A stretch of 44,907 nucleotides of DNA from Gammaproteobacteria bacterium. Lineage in GTDB: Bacteria > Pseudomonadota > Gammaproteobacteria > GRL18. Positions 1 through 9,312 of this stretch are shown here, in pieces. The notes beneath the pieces are model-generated. The model saw nothing but the letters and a program-made list of their open reading frames with translations, was not told the DNA's origin and did no database searches. The position numbers and the translations under genes were made by a program. Positions within the stretch are counted from its first letter, which is position 1, and every line of letters starts with the position of its first letter. Location of the stretch: positions 1 to 44,907 of the forward strand of contig JADGEK010000034.1 of assembly GCA_016744395.1 (NCBI GenBank), read 5' to 3'.

Positions 1-106
1 TATACAGCATTTAAATTTGGTATCAGCTTCCTGTCCAACGGTATCAGCTGTTGGCTGATGCCGATAGCTCTACCGAATTCTGTCTCCTGCTCGTGTTCTA
101 TAACAT

Positions 107-1216
107 TCATGCTGTGCCGTGATCTTCATGTTTTTCATGTTCTCCATGCTCTTCATGTTCTTCATGCTCTTCATGCTCTTCATGTTCTTTATGTTCTTTA
201 TGTTCTTCATGTTCTTCATGCTCTTCATGTTCTTCATGTTCTTCATGTTCTTCATGTTCTTCATGTTCTTCATGTTCTTCATGTTCTTCATGCTTGTATT
301 GTATGGCAGCCACACTGTGGCCATGACCTTCATGGTTGTGGCCGCCAGGTTCAAAGAAACTAACGACAACAGATATCAATAGCCCGAAGATCAAAGAGGT
401 GGAGAGTTCGGCTCTATCATGTGCGTGGAATTGCAGCTCTGGCAAGAGATCACTCAGCGATATGCTTAAGAATGAGCCCGCTGAGAATGCCAGGGCATAT
501 GCGACCAGATTGACGTTCTCACCAGCCTGAGAAAGACCGAGATAGAACAAGGCCACACCCAGAGGGATTACCAGTGCAAAAAGGGCATTGACGAGATGTA
601 TCGTGGAACTCTTCCAGGCACCCATGGCCATCAAGGTGGTGATTGTCATTGCGTCGAAGGGTTTGTGCAGAAAGATGACAAAAAAAGTACCAAAGCCAGC
701 CAGGGCGATCAGGTTATCACCCTGGCTTCCCGCCTCCACGCTGGCGGCTAACGCGATACCAGCAATGAGAGTGTGTAATATGAGTCCAGTTGCGGCACCT
801 ATCCAATTCATATTGTGGGCTTCATAGGAGATGTCCCCGATATTATTTTGTGCTCCAGTGTGGGAATGCTCGTGATCATGGTGATGCTCTTCGACACTTT
901 GCCCTGTCTGTCCTTTCATGGGAGCAATATTGGGTGCATCGTGATGATGGAAGCAGAAAAATCGCTCGATGAAAAAGATGGTAAGGATCCCTGCGAGCAC
1001 CAGCATGAGAATGACCTCGGTTTGATCTGGTGCCTCAATCAGAGCATGAGGCAGCATGTGCAGAAGCCCCACACCGAGCATTACGCCAGCGACCAGGCTG
1101 ACCAATAATTGCATACGTCGGTGCGTCATGCGAAGCTTCAGGGGAACCAGGCCGCCCGCCAGGGAGGACAATAGGATCAGTGTGCAATATACGAACAATA
1201 ACAGCCAGGTTGACAT
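107..1216 (-). CDS. ZIP-family metal transporter with long His-Glu repeat tail
   Basis: This 369-residue polytopic membrane protein resembles ZIP (ZRT/IRT-like) transporters, which carry Zn2+, Fe2+ or related divalent metals into the cytoplasm. Hydrophobic segments begin at residue 3 and recur through the protein. A His-rich cytoplasmic-type loop (EEHHHDHEHSH) lies near residues 109-119, and the conserved metal-site helix containing GLILHTLIAGIALA follows at about residues 143-156. The last 60 residues are an almost uninterrupted run of about 19 His-Glu-Glu type triplets (some HKE, HGE, HEK), far beyond the usual family length, so the tail probably binds or buffers metal. The start has a purine-rich ribosome site (AAGAGG). 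It lies 72 bases downstream of the P1B ATPase on the same strand, so the two are probably one operon. The family assignment is fairly firm; the metal is unknown. Confidence 0.82.
   Translation of the reverse strand: MSTWLLLFVYCTLILLSSLAGGLVPLKLRMTHRRMQLLVSLVAGVMLGVGLLHMLPHALIEAPDQTEVILMLVLAGILTIFFIERFFCFHHHDAPNIAPMKGQTGQSVEEHHHDHEHSHTGAQNNIGDISYEAHNMNWIGAATGLILHTLIAGIALAASVEAGSQGDNLIALAGFGTFFVIFLHKPFDAMTITTLMAMGAWKSSTIHLVNALFALVIPLGVALFYLGLSQAGENVNLVAYALAFSAGSFLSISLSDLLPELQFHAHDRAELSTSLIFGLLISVVVSFFEPGGHNHEGHGHSVAAIQYKHEEHEEHEEHEEHEEHEEHEEHEEHEEHEEHKEHKEHEEHEEHEEHEEHGEHEKHEDHGTA
119..300. repeat. 9-bp tandem repeat encoding the His-Glu-Glu tail
   Basis: About nineteen near-identical 9-base units (TTCTTCATG on the plus strand, CATGAAGAA on the coding strand) form the 3' end of the ZIP gene. 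Because the unit is a multiple of three, changes in copy number would alter tail length without shifting the frame. The low-complexity repeat also keeps other frames open on both strands, and these are not genes. Confidence 0.95.
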
Positions 1217-1288
1217 AGTTAACCCTCTTTTTTGTTGGAATTACGTTTCGTCAGTGCGACTTTGTGTCACTCTGCTCGGAACTCCGGG

Positions 1289-3940
1289 TCAGGCAACACT
1301 CTTGCGTGACTCTAGTGGGACGTTTTTATCCTTTTGGGTTGCAACCTCATCGGGCTCAAAATTTACCAGCCGTGATGAATTAAGCAATACGCCTGCAGTT
1401 GAAGCATTGTGTAAAACCACAGCGATAAACGGGTTGATCAAACCAAAGGCGGCAGCCACCAGCCCACCTGCATTGATGACCAGAGCCATGCCATAGTTCT
1501 GGCGAATGGTTTTGATGGTTTTATTACTAATTTGCAGCATTTCGTCCAGTTTCCGGAAATCATCACTGGATAAAGCGATGTCCGCTGACTCAATGGCCAC
1601 ATCTGAACATCCAGTGCCTAATGCAATGCCGACATCGGCTATAGCCAGTGCAGGTGCATCATTAATACCATCTCCAACCATAATAACTTTAAGCCCCTGT
1701 GCCTGAAGCTCGCGTATGATACGGTACTTATCTTCTGGCATCAGCTCGGCGTGCCATTCATCAAGGCCCGCAGTCCTGACGACCTGTTTTGCAGAATAAG
1801 CCAGATCACCTGTTAGAATTATCGTTTTCTGGATACCTCGCTGGCGTAGTTGATGGAGGGTTTCTAACACGTTGGGACGTACAGTATTGCGTATTCCGAT
1901 CAAACCGACACACTGCTCATGGTAGGCAATATACAGCATTGTTTCACCTTCAAGAGTATATCTCCTGTGTTGTTCTTCAGCCTCGACGGGAACCTGTAGT
2001 CCAAATTTTTCCATTAATTTCTGGTTGCCAACATAAACATTAGAAGCATCCGCCATGGTGGCATGCATTCCGCTGCCATCTATATTTTGATAACATTCGG
2101 GCTGTATGATCTCGATATTGTTATCTTTTGCATGAGCCAGGATTGCACCGCCCAAAGGGTGGTTGGAATGCACTTCAGCTGATGACGCCATCGCAACAAG
2201 AGCATTTGCATCGTATTTTTTATCATACGAAATGACCCTGATCACATTGGGTATGCCGCTGGTTAATGTGCCGGTTTTATCAAAAACCATGACATCGGCC
2301 TGGGCGGCTGATTCAAGAAAGGTGCCACCGCGGATCAGTATTCCCCGTTTGGCACTGTTACCCACGGAAGCACTGACTGAAGTAGGGGTGGACAGACCGA
2401 TCGCACAGGGGCAGGCGATGAGTAACATAGTCAGGGCACGTGTTGGGTCAAGTGTCAGTAATAACACACCGCCCGACATTGCAAAAGAGAAGGGCACGAA
2501 ACGTTTGGAAAATTGTTCTCCCACCGTTTGGATGGGAGGGCGTAATTCCTCGGCCTTATGCACGCGTTCGATAATACGTCCGACCACTGTATCCTGCCCG
2601 ATCTTTTCAACCGAAATGATGAGTTTTCCTACTAATAAAATGGATCCTGCATAGACATGCTGACCAGCAGCAAGCTCCACAGGTAGCTCTTCTCCTGTGA
2701 CTGGAGCCTGGTTTACCCGAGCCTCACCTTCGGTAACAGCACCATCCACTGGAATCCGCTGACCTGCGTAAACCGCCAGTTTATCCCCAGGTTTTATGCT
2801 GGATAAACGCTGTCGGGTTTCTATCAATTTGCCATCATCTGTCGAGCTGATCAGCCAGACTTCTTCATTGGCATCTATTTCCAGTAGATCCTTGATGGCT
2901 TTTTGGGTTTTTCGCAATGTGACCGCTTCAAAACGTTCACCGATATTAAGCAGGAGCAAAACGGCCAGTGCTGTGAGACCGTTGCCCATTGCAAGACTGG
3001 CAAGAGTTGCGCTGCCCACCAGGGTATCAGAATTAATTTTACGCTTGGTAATTGAACGCCATAGCCCGCCTATATAGCTTGAACCCGTTATGACTGTTAC
3101 CGTACCTGCAACGATAAAGACAGGCAGGTGGCTGGCAACCAAAGCAGGGAAAAATAATCGTTGTGCGCCCAGGCCAAGCAATGTTGTGCTGCCCAGAATA
3201 ATCTTGTGTTTGTATTTTGCTAATGTTGCATCATCATGTGAATGCTCATGGCCGCAGCTATCATCACCACAAGAAGCACCATGCTCATGATTGTGTTCAA
3301 GGTCGTGAGCATGATCGCAATCGTGGGAATGATGATCGTGGCTATGTTCATGAGCGCAATCATGAGAATGATGAGCGTGATCATGGTTGTGATTATGATC
3401 ATTGTCGGGCATCTGATAACGAGGGTGTTTATGTTCGCCATGATCCTCTTTGTTTTTTTGCAGTTTTGAAATAAATTTATGGCCAGCTTTCATCTCTTTA
3501 GAAAACGTACTTTTGGCTGCTTTAGGTGAAAGTTCTTCCAGGCTTTTTCCGCTTTCAAAATGTTGTGTGAGCACTTTTCCCAGAGCATAGGTTGAGGCAC
3601 CGCCTATGGTAACCATACTGGTCGTACCGACCACGTGGCCTACACCAGGAACCAGTTTAACCAGGCTCGCCATTCGCAAGAATGTGTACGGAAGAGCCCC
3701 ACCCAACAACGAGGTAATGAATGTCCTGCTATGATTTTTCGAAAATTTTTGCTCATAAAGCTCGGAGAAGCTATGGATCATCTTGAACTGAAGCCCACTC
3801 AAAGCAGCAAAATCTGCCAATGGTACGGGTATTAAACCGATTGTCATCGACGCAACGGTATATTCATTTAGTATGATTCCTGCTTCTTGCTCTTTACTGA
3901 TATGCACCGAGCTTCCAAGCTCATTATTATTTGCTGGCAT
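1289..3940 (-). CDS. P1B-type heavy-metal ATPase with N-terminal DUF697-like domain and His-rich linker
   Basis: This 883-residue protein has three parts. Residues about 25-165 match the stand-alone DUF697-like proteins of this window, with GLIPVPLADFAALSGLQ near the start and a YALGKVLTQHFESG signature at the end. Residues about 167-238 are extremely rich in His and Asp with several Cys, a probable metal-binding linker in place of the usual HMA domain. The rest is a complete P1B ATPase: actuator TGEE at 415-418, CPC metal motif at 510-512, phosphorylation motif DKTGTLT starting at Asp554, and a VGDGINDAPAL hinge. The CPC motif points to a soft or transition metal (Cu, Zn, Cd), and the direction is usually export from the cytosol. 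A strong purine-rich ribosome site (AAGGGGGGAT) supports this start. It heads the operon with the ZIP gene. The DUF697-ATPase fusion is unusual. Confidence 0.9.
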   Translation of the reverse strand: MPANNNELGSSVHISKEQEAGIILNEYTVASMTIGLIPVPLADFAALSGLQFKMIHSFSELYEQKFSKNHSRTFITSLLGGALPYTFLRMASLVKLVPGVGHVVGTTSMVTIGGASTYALGKVLTQHFESGKSLEELSPKAAKSTFSKEMKAGHKFISKLQKNKEDHGEHKHPRYQMPDNDHNHNHDHAHHSHDCAHEHSHDHHSHDCDHAHDLEHNHEHGASCGDDSCGHEHSHDDATLAKYKHKIILGSTTLLGLGAQRLFFPALVASHLPVFIVAGTVTVITGSSYIGGLWRSITKRKINSDTLVGSATLASLAMGNGLTALAVLLLLNIGERFEAVTLRKTQKAIKDLLEIDANEEVWLISSTDDGKLIETRQRLSSIKPGDKLAVYAGQRIPVDGAVTEGEARVNQAPVTGEELPVELAAGQHVYAGSILLVGKLIISVEKIGQDTVVGRIIERVHKAEELRPPIQTVGEQFSKRFVPFSFAMSGGVLLLTLDPTRALTMLLIACPCAIGLSTPTSVSASVGNSAKRGILIRGGTFLESAAQADVMVFDKTGTLTSGIPNVIRVISYDKKYDANALVAMASSAEVHSNHPLGGAILAHAKDNNIEIIQPECYQNIDGSGMHATMADASNVYVGNQKLMEKFGLQVPVEAEEQHRRYTLEGETMLYIAYHEQCVGLIGIRNTVRPNVLETLHQLRQRGIQKTIILTGDLAYSAKQVVRTAGLDEWHAELMPEDKYRIIRELQAQGLKVIMVGDGINDAPALAIADVGIALGTGCSDVAIESADIALSSDDFRKLDEMLQISNKTIKTIRQNYGMALVINAGGLVAAAFGLINPFIAVVLHNASTAGVLLNSSRLVNFEPDEVATQKDKNVPLESRKSVA

Positions 3941-4336
3941 GTGAATTTATCCCCCCTTAACTCTATTACTTGTTGCGAACTACCTTGCTGTATGAACAAT
4001 TTGTATATTGTCAAGATTATGATTTGGTTCCTGATAAAATACAGTTGGTCAGATTTAAGCGTGGCAATTTCGCTGTCTATCATTATTTAATATCTGTTTT
4101 TACATATGTATTAAGTTTTTTATTTGTACTTGTAGTTATATATATACCTATTCGTATATAATAAGCAAGTTTTATTTACACTGATGACCTTATATTTATA
4201 AACTGAAAAGAATTTCACGGTTATATTTTGATTGTTCTTATTGAGTGGGAATAGTTCCCGATACTTGCACTTTATGGATAATATTGAGGTTTATACTATA
4301 CTGGTTACTTGATCGGCTAAACGGAGGTGTTTGGTT
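3941..4336. other. Divergent intergenic region between two ATPase genes
   Basis: This AT-rich spacer of about 400 bases separates the minus-strand P1B ATPase operon from the plus-strand CPC-less ATPase, so it should hold two divergent promoters. No convincing gene was found. A short perfect palindrome lies at 4247-4259 and a TATACT-like hexamer near 4292, but no well-spaced promoter pair could be assigned. Confidence 0.5.
4247..4259. promoter_or_regulatory. Short palindrome, candidate operator
   Basis: The sequence GGGAATAGTTCCC is a perfect inverted repeat (5-base arms, 3-base spacer) about 80 bases upstream of the ATPase start at 4337. Such a site could bind a dimeric metal-responsive regulator, but no regulator gene is nearby and a 13-base palindrome can arise by chance. 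Confidence 0.2.
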
Positions 4337-6361
4337 ATGTTAATTAGAGTGGGTGTTCTTTTGGCTGCTTTCATTGGGGCTAAAATTTATGGCAAATATA
4401 GAAACAATCAGAATGACTCAAAAAAGAAGCCAAAACTTGCTGTAAAATCCCGGAAGTTATTAGCCCGGATGACTAACATCGATGAATCGGAAAAGTTGTG
4501 TGATCATTATTTTAAGGTGAGCACGGTTTCTTTGGGTCTTGCTGTTTTGAGCGGACCCCTCCCATTACTCTATATTGTAAGCCTCGGCGCTATTTTTTAT
4601 TCCTGCATACCCATTTTGAAACGTGGTCAAAGACAACTGCAGGAAAGGCGCACCATCGGGCATGATGTTCTTTATAGTATTTATATTATCCTGGCTTTTC
4701 TGACCCACCAGGAAATATTTATCGCATTGGGTGTCTTTTTTTATCATTCAGGCGCAAAAATGCTGGCCATGAATCAGGCCCTGTCCAAGCCCATGATAAG
4801 CAATCTTATCAAACAGTTACCCGATAATATATGGGTTTTAAAAGAGGGCATTGAAATTGAAACACCACTTGATGAGGTTATGATCGGTGATATTGTTGTT
4901 ATCAGGGCTGGAGAAATTATTCCAGTCGATGGCACTATTACCGAAGGCATTGCGATGATAGATCAGCATGCCCTGACGGGAGAATCGCAAGCAGAGGAAA
5001 AAGAAATCGGCGGCCAGGTATTCTCTTCGACACTCATCGTCAGTGGTCAGATCCATGCAAAAGTTACAAAGGCTGGTAGTGATACAAACATTTCAAAAAT
5101 CACCGAAATTCTTAATAATACCTCAGCTTATACATCATCTATTCAATTAAAAGGAGAGAAGTGGGCGAATATTATTGCCAAGCCTATTGTTGCACTGACG
5201 ATATTGACAATTCCTACCCAGGGGCTTATGGCTGCGACTACGGTGGTGCATAGTACTTTTGGCAACCGCCTGAGAATCGTTTCCCCCATTGGAACCCTGA
5301 ATTATCTTCATGCAGCCTTAAATAAAGGTATATTAATCAAAGACGGACGAGTGATTGAAGAATTAGGCAGGGTAGACACGGTATTATTTGATAAAACTGG
5401 AACCTTAACTCATGACCAGCTTGAGGTTGGCAAAATTATCTGTAGTAATGATCAATACAGCAGCAATGAAATTTTAAGCTATGCCGCTATGGCTGAGCAA
5501 AAACTCACCCATCCACTGGCTCAGGCCATTCTCAAAAAAGCCAAAGAATCCAGCCTCGTGTTACCCTCTATTGATGATTCCAGTTTTACAATGGGTTATG
5601 GAATTATGGTCACTATCGATAATCAGCTCATTCGCGTCGGTAGTGCCCGTTTTATGGAATTGGAGAATATTGTCATTCCCCAGTCTATACAATCAGCTAT
5701 AGAGCAGGCCCATCTCGAAGGGAATTCACTGGTGCTTGTCGCTATCAATGCAGACATTGCAGGTGCGATTCAACTCGTGTCTACGCTCCGTCCAGAGGTC
5801 AAGGAGTTATTGAGCGGATTGCGTAAACGCGGCATTAAACATATTTCTATTGTTTCTGGCGATCATAAAATCCCAACCCAAAAATTGGCGGAATCTCTGG
5901 GTATTGACAGTTATTTTTATGAGGTACTGCCTCAACAAAAAGCTGACATCGTCAAGCAATTACAGCAACAGGGCAAAAAAGTCTGTTTTGTCGGTGATGG
6001 GATCAATGATGCCATCGCGATGAACACCGCCAATGTATCCGTATCTTTGAGTGGTGCCACATCCATTGCCACGGATACGGCGCAGGCCATTTTAATGGAT
6101 GGCAGTTTAACCCACTTATGTGATTTGTTTGATACTTCGCACAAGCTGAAAAACAATTTACGTCGCAGCCTGGTGCTTATCACTGTACCTACCGCCATTA
6201 GTTTAGGCGGCGCGCTGTTCATGGGCTTAAGACTGGGTGGTTCTTTTCTTATCGTTTATTCCAGTTTTGCCTTAGCTTTGCTCAATGCCATGCTGCCGAT
6301 TCTTGAATATAAAGGTGTAAAAAAAGTCACTCATATAGAATCAACTCCCCAAAAAAATTGA
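4337..6361 (+). CDS. P-type ATPase lacking the CPC metal site (paralogue A)
   Basis: This 674-residue P-type ATPase retains the catalytic cycle motifs: TGES at 214-217, DKTGTLT from Asp352, a THPL nucleotide-domain motif, and GDGINDA from about residue 553. The transmembrane metal motif, normally CPC or similar, reads SPI at 316-318. There is no HMA domain. The N-terminus instead has a single membrane segment, a basic linker (QNDSKKKPKLAVKSRK), and further hydrophobic segments. This architecture is shared with the proteins at 11742 and 35455. The ATG at 4337 is preferred over TTG at 4331 because GGAGGT at 4323-4328 is spaced 8 bases from it. Substrate is unknown; the altered site suggests a different ion from the CPC enzyme, or a structural role. 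It resembles P1B ATPases more than Ca or K types. Confidence 0.88.
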   Translation: MLIRVGVLLAAFIGAKIYGKYRNNQNDSKKKPKLAVKSRKLLARMTNIDESEKLCDHYFKVSTVSLGLAVLSGPLPLLYIVSLGAIFYSCIPILKRGQRQLQERRTIGHDVLYSIYIILAFLTHQEIFIALGVFFYHSGAKMLAMNQALSKPMISNLIKQLPDNIWVLKEGIEIETPLDEVMIGDIVVIRAGEIIPVDGTITEGIAMIDQHALTGESQAEEKEIGGQVFSSTLIVSGQIHAKVTKAGSDTNISKITEILNNTSAYTSSIQLKGEKWANIIAKPIVALTILTIPTQGLMAATTVVHSTFGNRLRIVSPIGTLNYLHAALNKGILIKDGRVIEELGRVDTVLFDKTGTLTHDQLEVGKIICSNDQYSSNEILSYAAMAEQKLTHPLAQAILKKAKESSLVLPSIDDSSFTMGYGIMVTIDNQLIRVGSARFMELENIVIPQSIQSAIEQAHLEGNSLVLVAINADIAGAIQLVSTLRPEVKELLSGLRKRGIKHISIVSGDHKIPTQKLAESLGIDSYFYEVLPQQKADIVKQLQQQGKKVCFVGDGINDAIAMNTANVSVSLSGATSIATDTAQAILMDGSLTHLCDLFDTSHKLKNNLRRSLVLITVPTAISLGGALFMGLRLGGSFLIVYSSFALALLNAMLPILEYKGVKKVTHIESTPQKN

Positions 6362-6571
6362 TTGTATCAGCCTCTTATTCAATGGAGTATGAGTGGTAAT
6401 AAATGACCTATATGTGAAATGATGAATGTATTGGCTTGCTACATAAATTGATGGTTGTTAATATATAAGGCTGAATTTGTTAGCCAGAAATTGCGCAGAA
6501 ACTTTTTTTTTGCACAGTTCCTGCAAGTTAATGCATGTCAGAAACAAGAGTGAATAGTTTAGGAAACGATA

Positions 6572-7510
6572 ATGCAAGATTTTGTTTTAGATGGGAAGAT
6601 TATGACGGATGTCAGCAATGAGTATGAAAATACTGCAGGAGACTACCAGCAATTGAATAATGAAATTGCTCCAGACGGGAAGGAGGGCATAGCTTCCGAA
6701 ATCGGGCTGCCTAAGAATCGGATTATCCGCAAAAGGTTTGCTGCCAGAACCATTGCTATTCACTTGAGTGCTTTACCGCCTGAGCTGCAGGCATTAAAAG
6801 AGTCCAATGATACTACTGACAATGCTTATCTGACCAAACAGGACCTGCCAGATGAGATTCATTTGACATTGCCTGGCGGGGAAGGGATGGTCTTGTCAAG
6901 AGATGAAGCCTGGGAATTGGCTGATGAGGCTGGATCACAACTGGAATGGCACATGCTTCCTGACACCATGTCAGGCAAGGCCGCGGCTTTATTTTCCACC
7001 ACGGGTCAAGGGGCCTATGCCAATTACGGTCGCCCAACCATGGATTTTTCCGGTTTCTTCTATGACGCCATCCATGCCTCCAGGCAAGCCACAGGGGGAG
7101 CCATTGCGTCTCAGGGGAGTCTCTTGCTGGGGCCGTTATTTATTACGGTGGATGCCATCAGTGCTGCGGGCTTCACGGCACTTGGCCACATCACACGAGA
7201 TGCGCCACTGACGAACAAAACCGTGCTTGGCGATATTGTCTCCACTGGTCTCTATGAAGGAAGTGCATCCTGGACATCAGCCAGACTCGGTGTCTTTACT
7301 GGAGCCAGAACGATACGCCTTGCTGCCGTACTACCTGTCCCAGGTGCCCATCTTGCGGCAATTCCAGTTGGCTTCCTGGTGGGTGCTGTTACCGCCATAT
7401 TTGCCAAACGCTATGCCAATCAGTATAAGGACAGGGCCATTGATGCCGTCTATCGACCTGGAAGACATTCCAGAACTTCTAAGGTGACCCAGGAGGTTAC
7501 TTCGGCATAA
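6572..7510 (+). CDS. Hypothetical protein with hydrophobic C-terminal half
   Basis: I do not recognise this 312-residue protein. The N-terminal 130 residues are soluble and acidic (ELADEAGSQLEWHMLP near residues 115-130). The C-terminal half has hydrophobic Gly/Ala-rich stretches near residues 183-205 and 250-280, compatible with membrane insertion, followed by a basic tail. AGGA with a 7-base spacing precedes the ATG. It follows ATPase A on the same strand by about 210 bases, and its last 14 bases overlap the end of the convergent egtD gene. Given its neighbours it may be another membrane-associated component of the ATPase/DUF697 group, but no sequence motif proves this. Confidence 0.65.
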   Translation: MQDFVLDGKIMTDVSNEYENTAGDYQQLNNEIAPDGKEGIASEIGLPKNRIIRKRFAARTIAIHLSALPPELQALKESNDTTDNAYLTKQDLPDEIHLTLPGGEGMVLSRDEAWELADEAGSQLEWHMLPDTMSGKAAALFSTTGQGAYANYGRPTMDFSGFFYDAIHASRQATGGAIASQGSLLLGPLFITVDAISAAGFTALGHITRDAPLTNKTVLGDIVSTGLYEGSASWTSARLGVFTGARTIRLAAVLPVPGAHLAAIPVGFLVGAVTAIFAKRYANQYKDRAIDAVYRPGRHSRTSKVTQEVTSA

Positions 7511-8570
7511 CCGTTTGAACGCGAAACAAATGGACACTGAATAAATTGTCTGCATCGACCCAGAGTGCAACGGATTCAAAGCCCGCGTATTGTGCCAGTT
7601 TTATAAATTCCTGTGTGGTATATTTATAGGAATTCTCGCTGTGGATTGTCTCGCCTTCGGCGAACTCAAATCTGCTTGGTCCGATGCTGATCTGTTGTTC
7701 TCTCAAGCTGACCAGGTGCATCTCGATACGCCCGGCCTGTTCATTATAAATTGCTTCATGCCGCCAGCCCGAAAGATCAAAATCGGCATCCAGCTCATGG
7801 TTAATACGCTGCAGCAGATTGAGGTTAAACTGCGCCGTGATACCAGCGGCATCGTTATAGGCATCGTGCAGGATGCTCTTGTCCTTTTTCAGATCAACAC
7901 CGATCAACAGGTAGCCTTCTGACTTCACCAGTCGTGCGATAGAGGTCAGAAATTCCACCGCGCCTCCAGGATCAAAGTTACCGATGCTCGAACCCGGGAA
8001 AAAAGCCACCTTTGTCCCCTCTGCTTTCTCTAGAGCTGTTGGTGGTAATGCCATGTTTTGCGTAAAGTCTGTGCAGGTGGCATGGATCTCCAGCCAGGGA
8101 AAGGCCGTGGCCAGTTCTTCCGTCGCCAGCTGCAGGTGCTGACTGGAGATATCCATTGGCACATAAGCCATTGGTCTCAGGCCCTCCAGCAGTATATGCA
8201 CCTTGGCGCAACTGCCTCCACCAGGTTCAATCAACAGACTATCGGTGCCCACATGGTGAGCAATCTCATCTGCGTTATCCTGTAAAATAGCTATTTCGGT
8301 ACGGGTTTGATAATACTCGGGCAGTTCGGTAATGGCATCAAATAGTTGCGAGCCTTTGGCATCGTAAAAATATTTTGGCGGGATGGAGGCAGGTCGTTTA
8401 TCCAGGCCCTGTAAAACATCACAGGCGAACTCGCTGGTTGTTGAATGCAGGTCATGAAACCAGAGTTTATTTTTATTTAAAAGGTTTCTTGCGTTAGTTG
8501 TTATTAATTGCTCAGTACTTCGTCCGTTCTGGGTCTGAGGTACGATGTGTTCTGGTTTGAGTTTAATCAT
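7497..8570 (-). CDS. egtD: L-histidine N-alpha-methyltransferase (EgtD type)
   Basis: This 357-residue protein matches the EgtD family, which trimethylates histidine to hercynine with S-adenosylmethionine, the first step of ergothioneine and selenoneine synthesis. Recognisable features are KRPASIPPKYFYDAKGSQLF near residues 57-76, the ITELPEYYQTRTE segment after it, a glycine-rich SAM site (LLIEPGGGSCAK) near residue 117, FFPGSSIGNFDPG, and a C-terminal NLFSVHLFRVQ. A short N-terminal extension of about 25 residues precedes the core. No EgtB is adjacent. The SelD/SenB genes at 23-27 kb make selenoneine a plausible end product. It faces the hypothetical gene at 6572 and shares 14 bases with it. 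Confidence 0.92.
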   Translation of the reverse strand: MIKLKPEHIVPQTQNGRSTEQLITTNARNLLNKNKLWFHDLHSTTSEFACDVLQGLDKRPASIPPKYFYDAKGSQLFDAITELPEYYQTRTEIAILQDNADEIAHHVGTDSLLIEPGGGSCAKVHILLEGLRPMAYVPMDISSQHLQLATEELATAFPWLEIHATCTDFTQNMALPPTALEKAEGTKVAFFPGSSIGNFDPGGAVEFLTSIARLVKSEGYLLIGVDLKKDKSILHDAYNDAAGITAQFNLNLLQRINHELDADFDLSGWRHEAIYNEQAGRIEMHLVSLREQQISIGPSRFEFAEGETIHSENSYKYTTQEFIKLAQYAGFESVALWVDADNLFSVHLFRVQTVMPK

Positions 8571-8826
8571 GTTTTATTACAAAGTGAAGTTATAGACCTC
8601 AAGCAAAGCCAGAGGTATCTGACTGTCATGCTTCTATTCTACATTCTTTTTCGCAGGCTGCCATCAAGAAATTGGCCTATCCAGACTCTTTTCGATTGGA
8701 AAGGTTCAACTTCAACTTCAACATTAATATTAGGATCGTGTACAATTATTGGCATTGACCAGTTTATTAAAGCAATTTATGCCGCCATTAATAATGAAAT
8801 CTCAGGGGTTATAACGTTACAGACCA

Positions 8827-9312
8827 ATGAAGAAAAAAACATCAAAACACGCTCTATCAGGACAGGCAAACAAACTCATCAAGAAATATGCTTTTGGTTC
8901 TGGTTTGTTCGGTTATGTCCCTTTTCCTGTAGTGGATGCTATTGGCATTATGGCTGTTCAGCGCAAGATGCTGCACCACCTTGCAAAGCTCTATGACCTG
9001 CCATTCTCACGCAGTCTGGCAAAAGACCTGCTAAGAACACTGGCAGGAGGTATTGCCTCACGAGCTGCCGTCCCTATGGCAATAAAAGTAATTCCTGGAA
9101 TCAATGTCTTGTTTGGCAGTACTGGCATGGCTGCGATAGGCAGCGCTTCAACCTATGCGGTTGGAAAAACCTTTAAGCGCCATTTTGATGAAGGTGGAAC
9201 CCTGGAGGATTTTAACCCTGCTGTGGAAAAAGAAATCTTTGACGAAGAACTCAAAAAAGGAATGATTTTGTCACAGAAAAAAGGAAAAGGCCATAAGGAT
9301 CATGTATGTTAG
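8827..9312 (+). CDS. DUF697-like small membrane-associated protein (copy 1)
   Basis: This 161-residue protein is one of four DUF697-like modules in the window. After a basic N-terminus (MKKKTSKHAL) comes a hydrophobic core containing YVPFPVVDAIGIMAVQRKML, then a second hydrophobic stretch (IPGINVLFGSTGMAAIGSAS), then the shared ending YAVGKTFKRHFDEGGTLEDF and a charged tail. The same ending occurs at the corresponding point of the P1B ATPase fusion at 1289-3940, which suggests that this family works with the ATPases at membranes. No strong ribosome site is visible. It is divergent from egtD. The function of DUF697 proteins of this kind is not established. Confidence 0.85.
   Translation: MKKKTSKHALSGQANKLIKKYAFGSGLFGYVPFPVVDAIGIMAVQRKMLHHLAKLYDLPFSRSLAKDLLRTLAGGIASRAAVPMAIKVIPGINVLFGSTGMAAIGSASTYAVGKTFKRHFDEGGTLEDFNPAVEKEIFDEELKKGMILSQKKGKGHKDHVC

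Noticed and set aside
119..300. CRISPR-like array
   Set aside because: Units are 9 bases with no spacers and encode protein.
58..382. Open frames on both strands over the HEE repeat, giving Met/Lys/Asn or His/Val/Leu-rich proteins
   Set aside because: They are shadows of the 9-bp repeat; only the ZIP frame continues into a known family.
4261..4302. Sigma-70 promoter TTGCAC with TATACT
   Set aside because: The spacing of 21 bases is too long for a confident call.
4337..6361. Naming the CPC-less ATPases FezB
   Set aside because: Similarity in concept only; no FezA/FezC-like neighbours recognised and no tree could be built.
8508..8996. 162-codon open frame overlapping egtD start and DUF697 copy 1
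   Set aside because: No ribosome site or family match; it is in another frame of two real genes.
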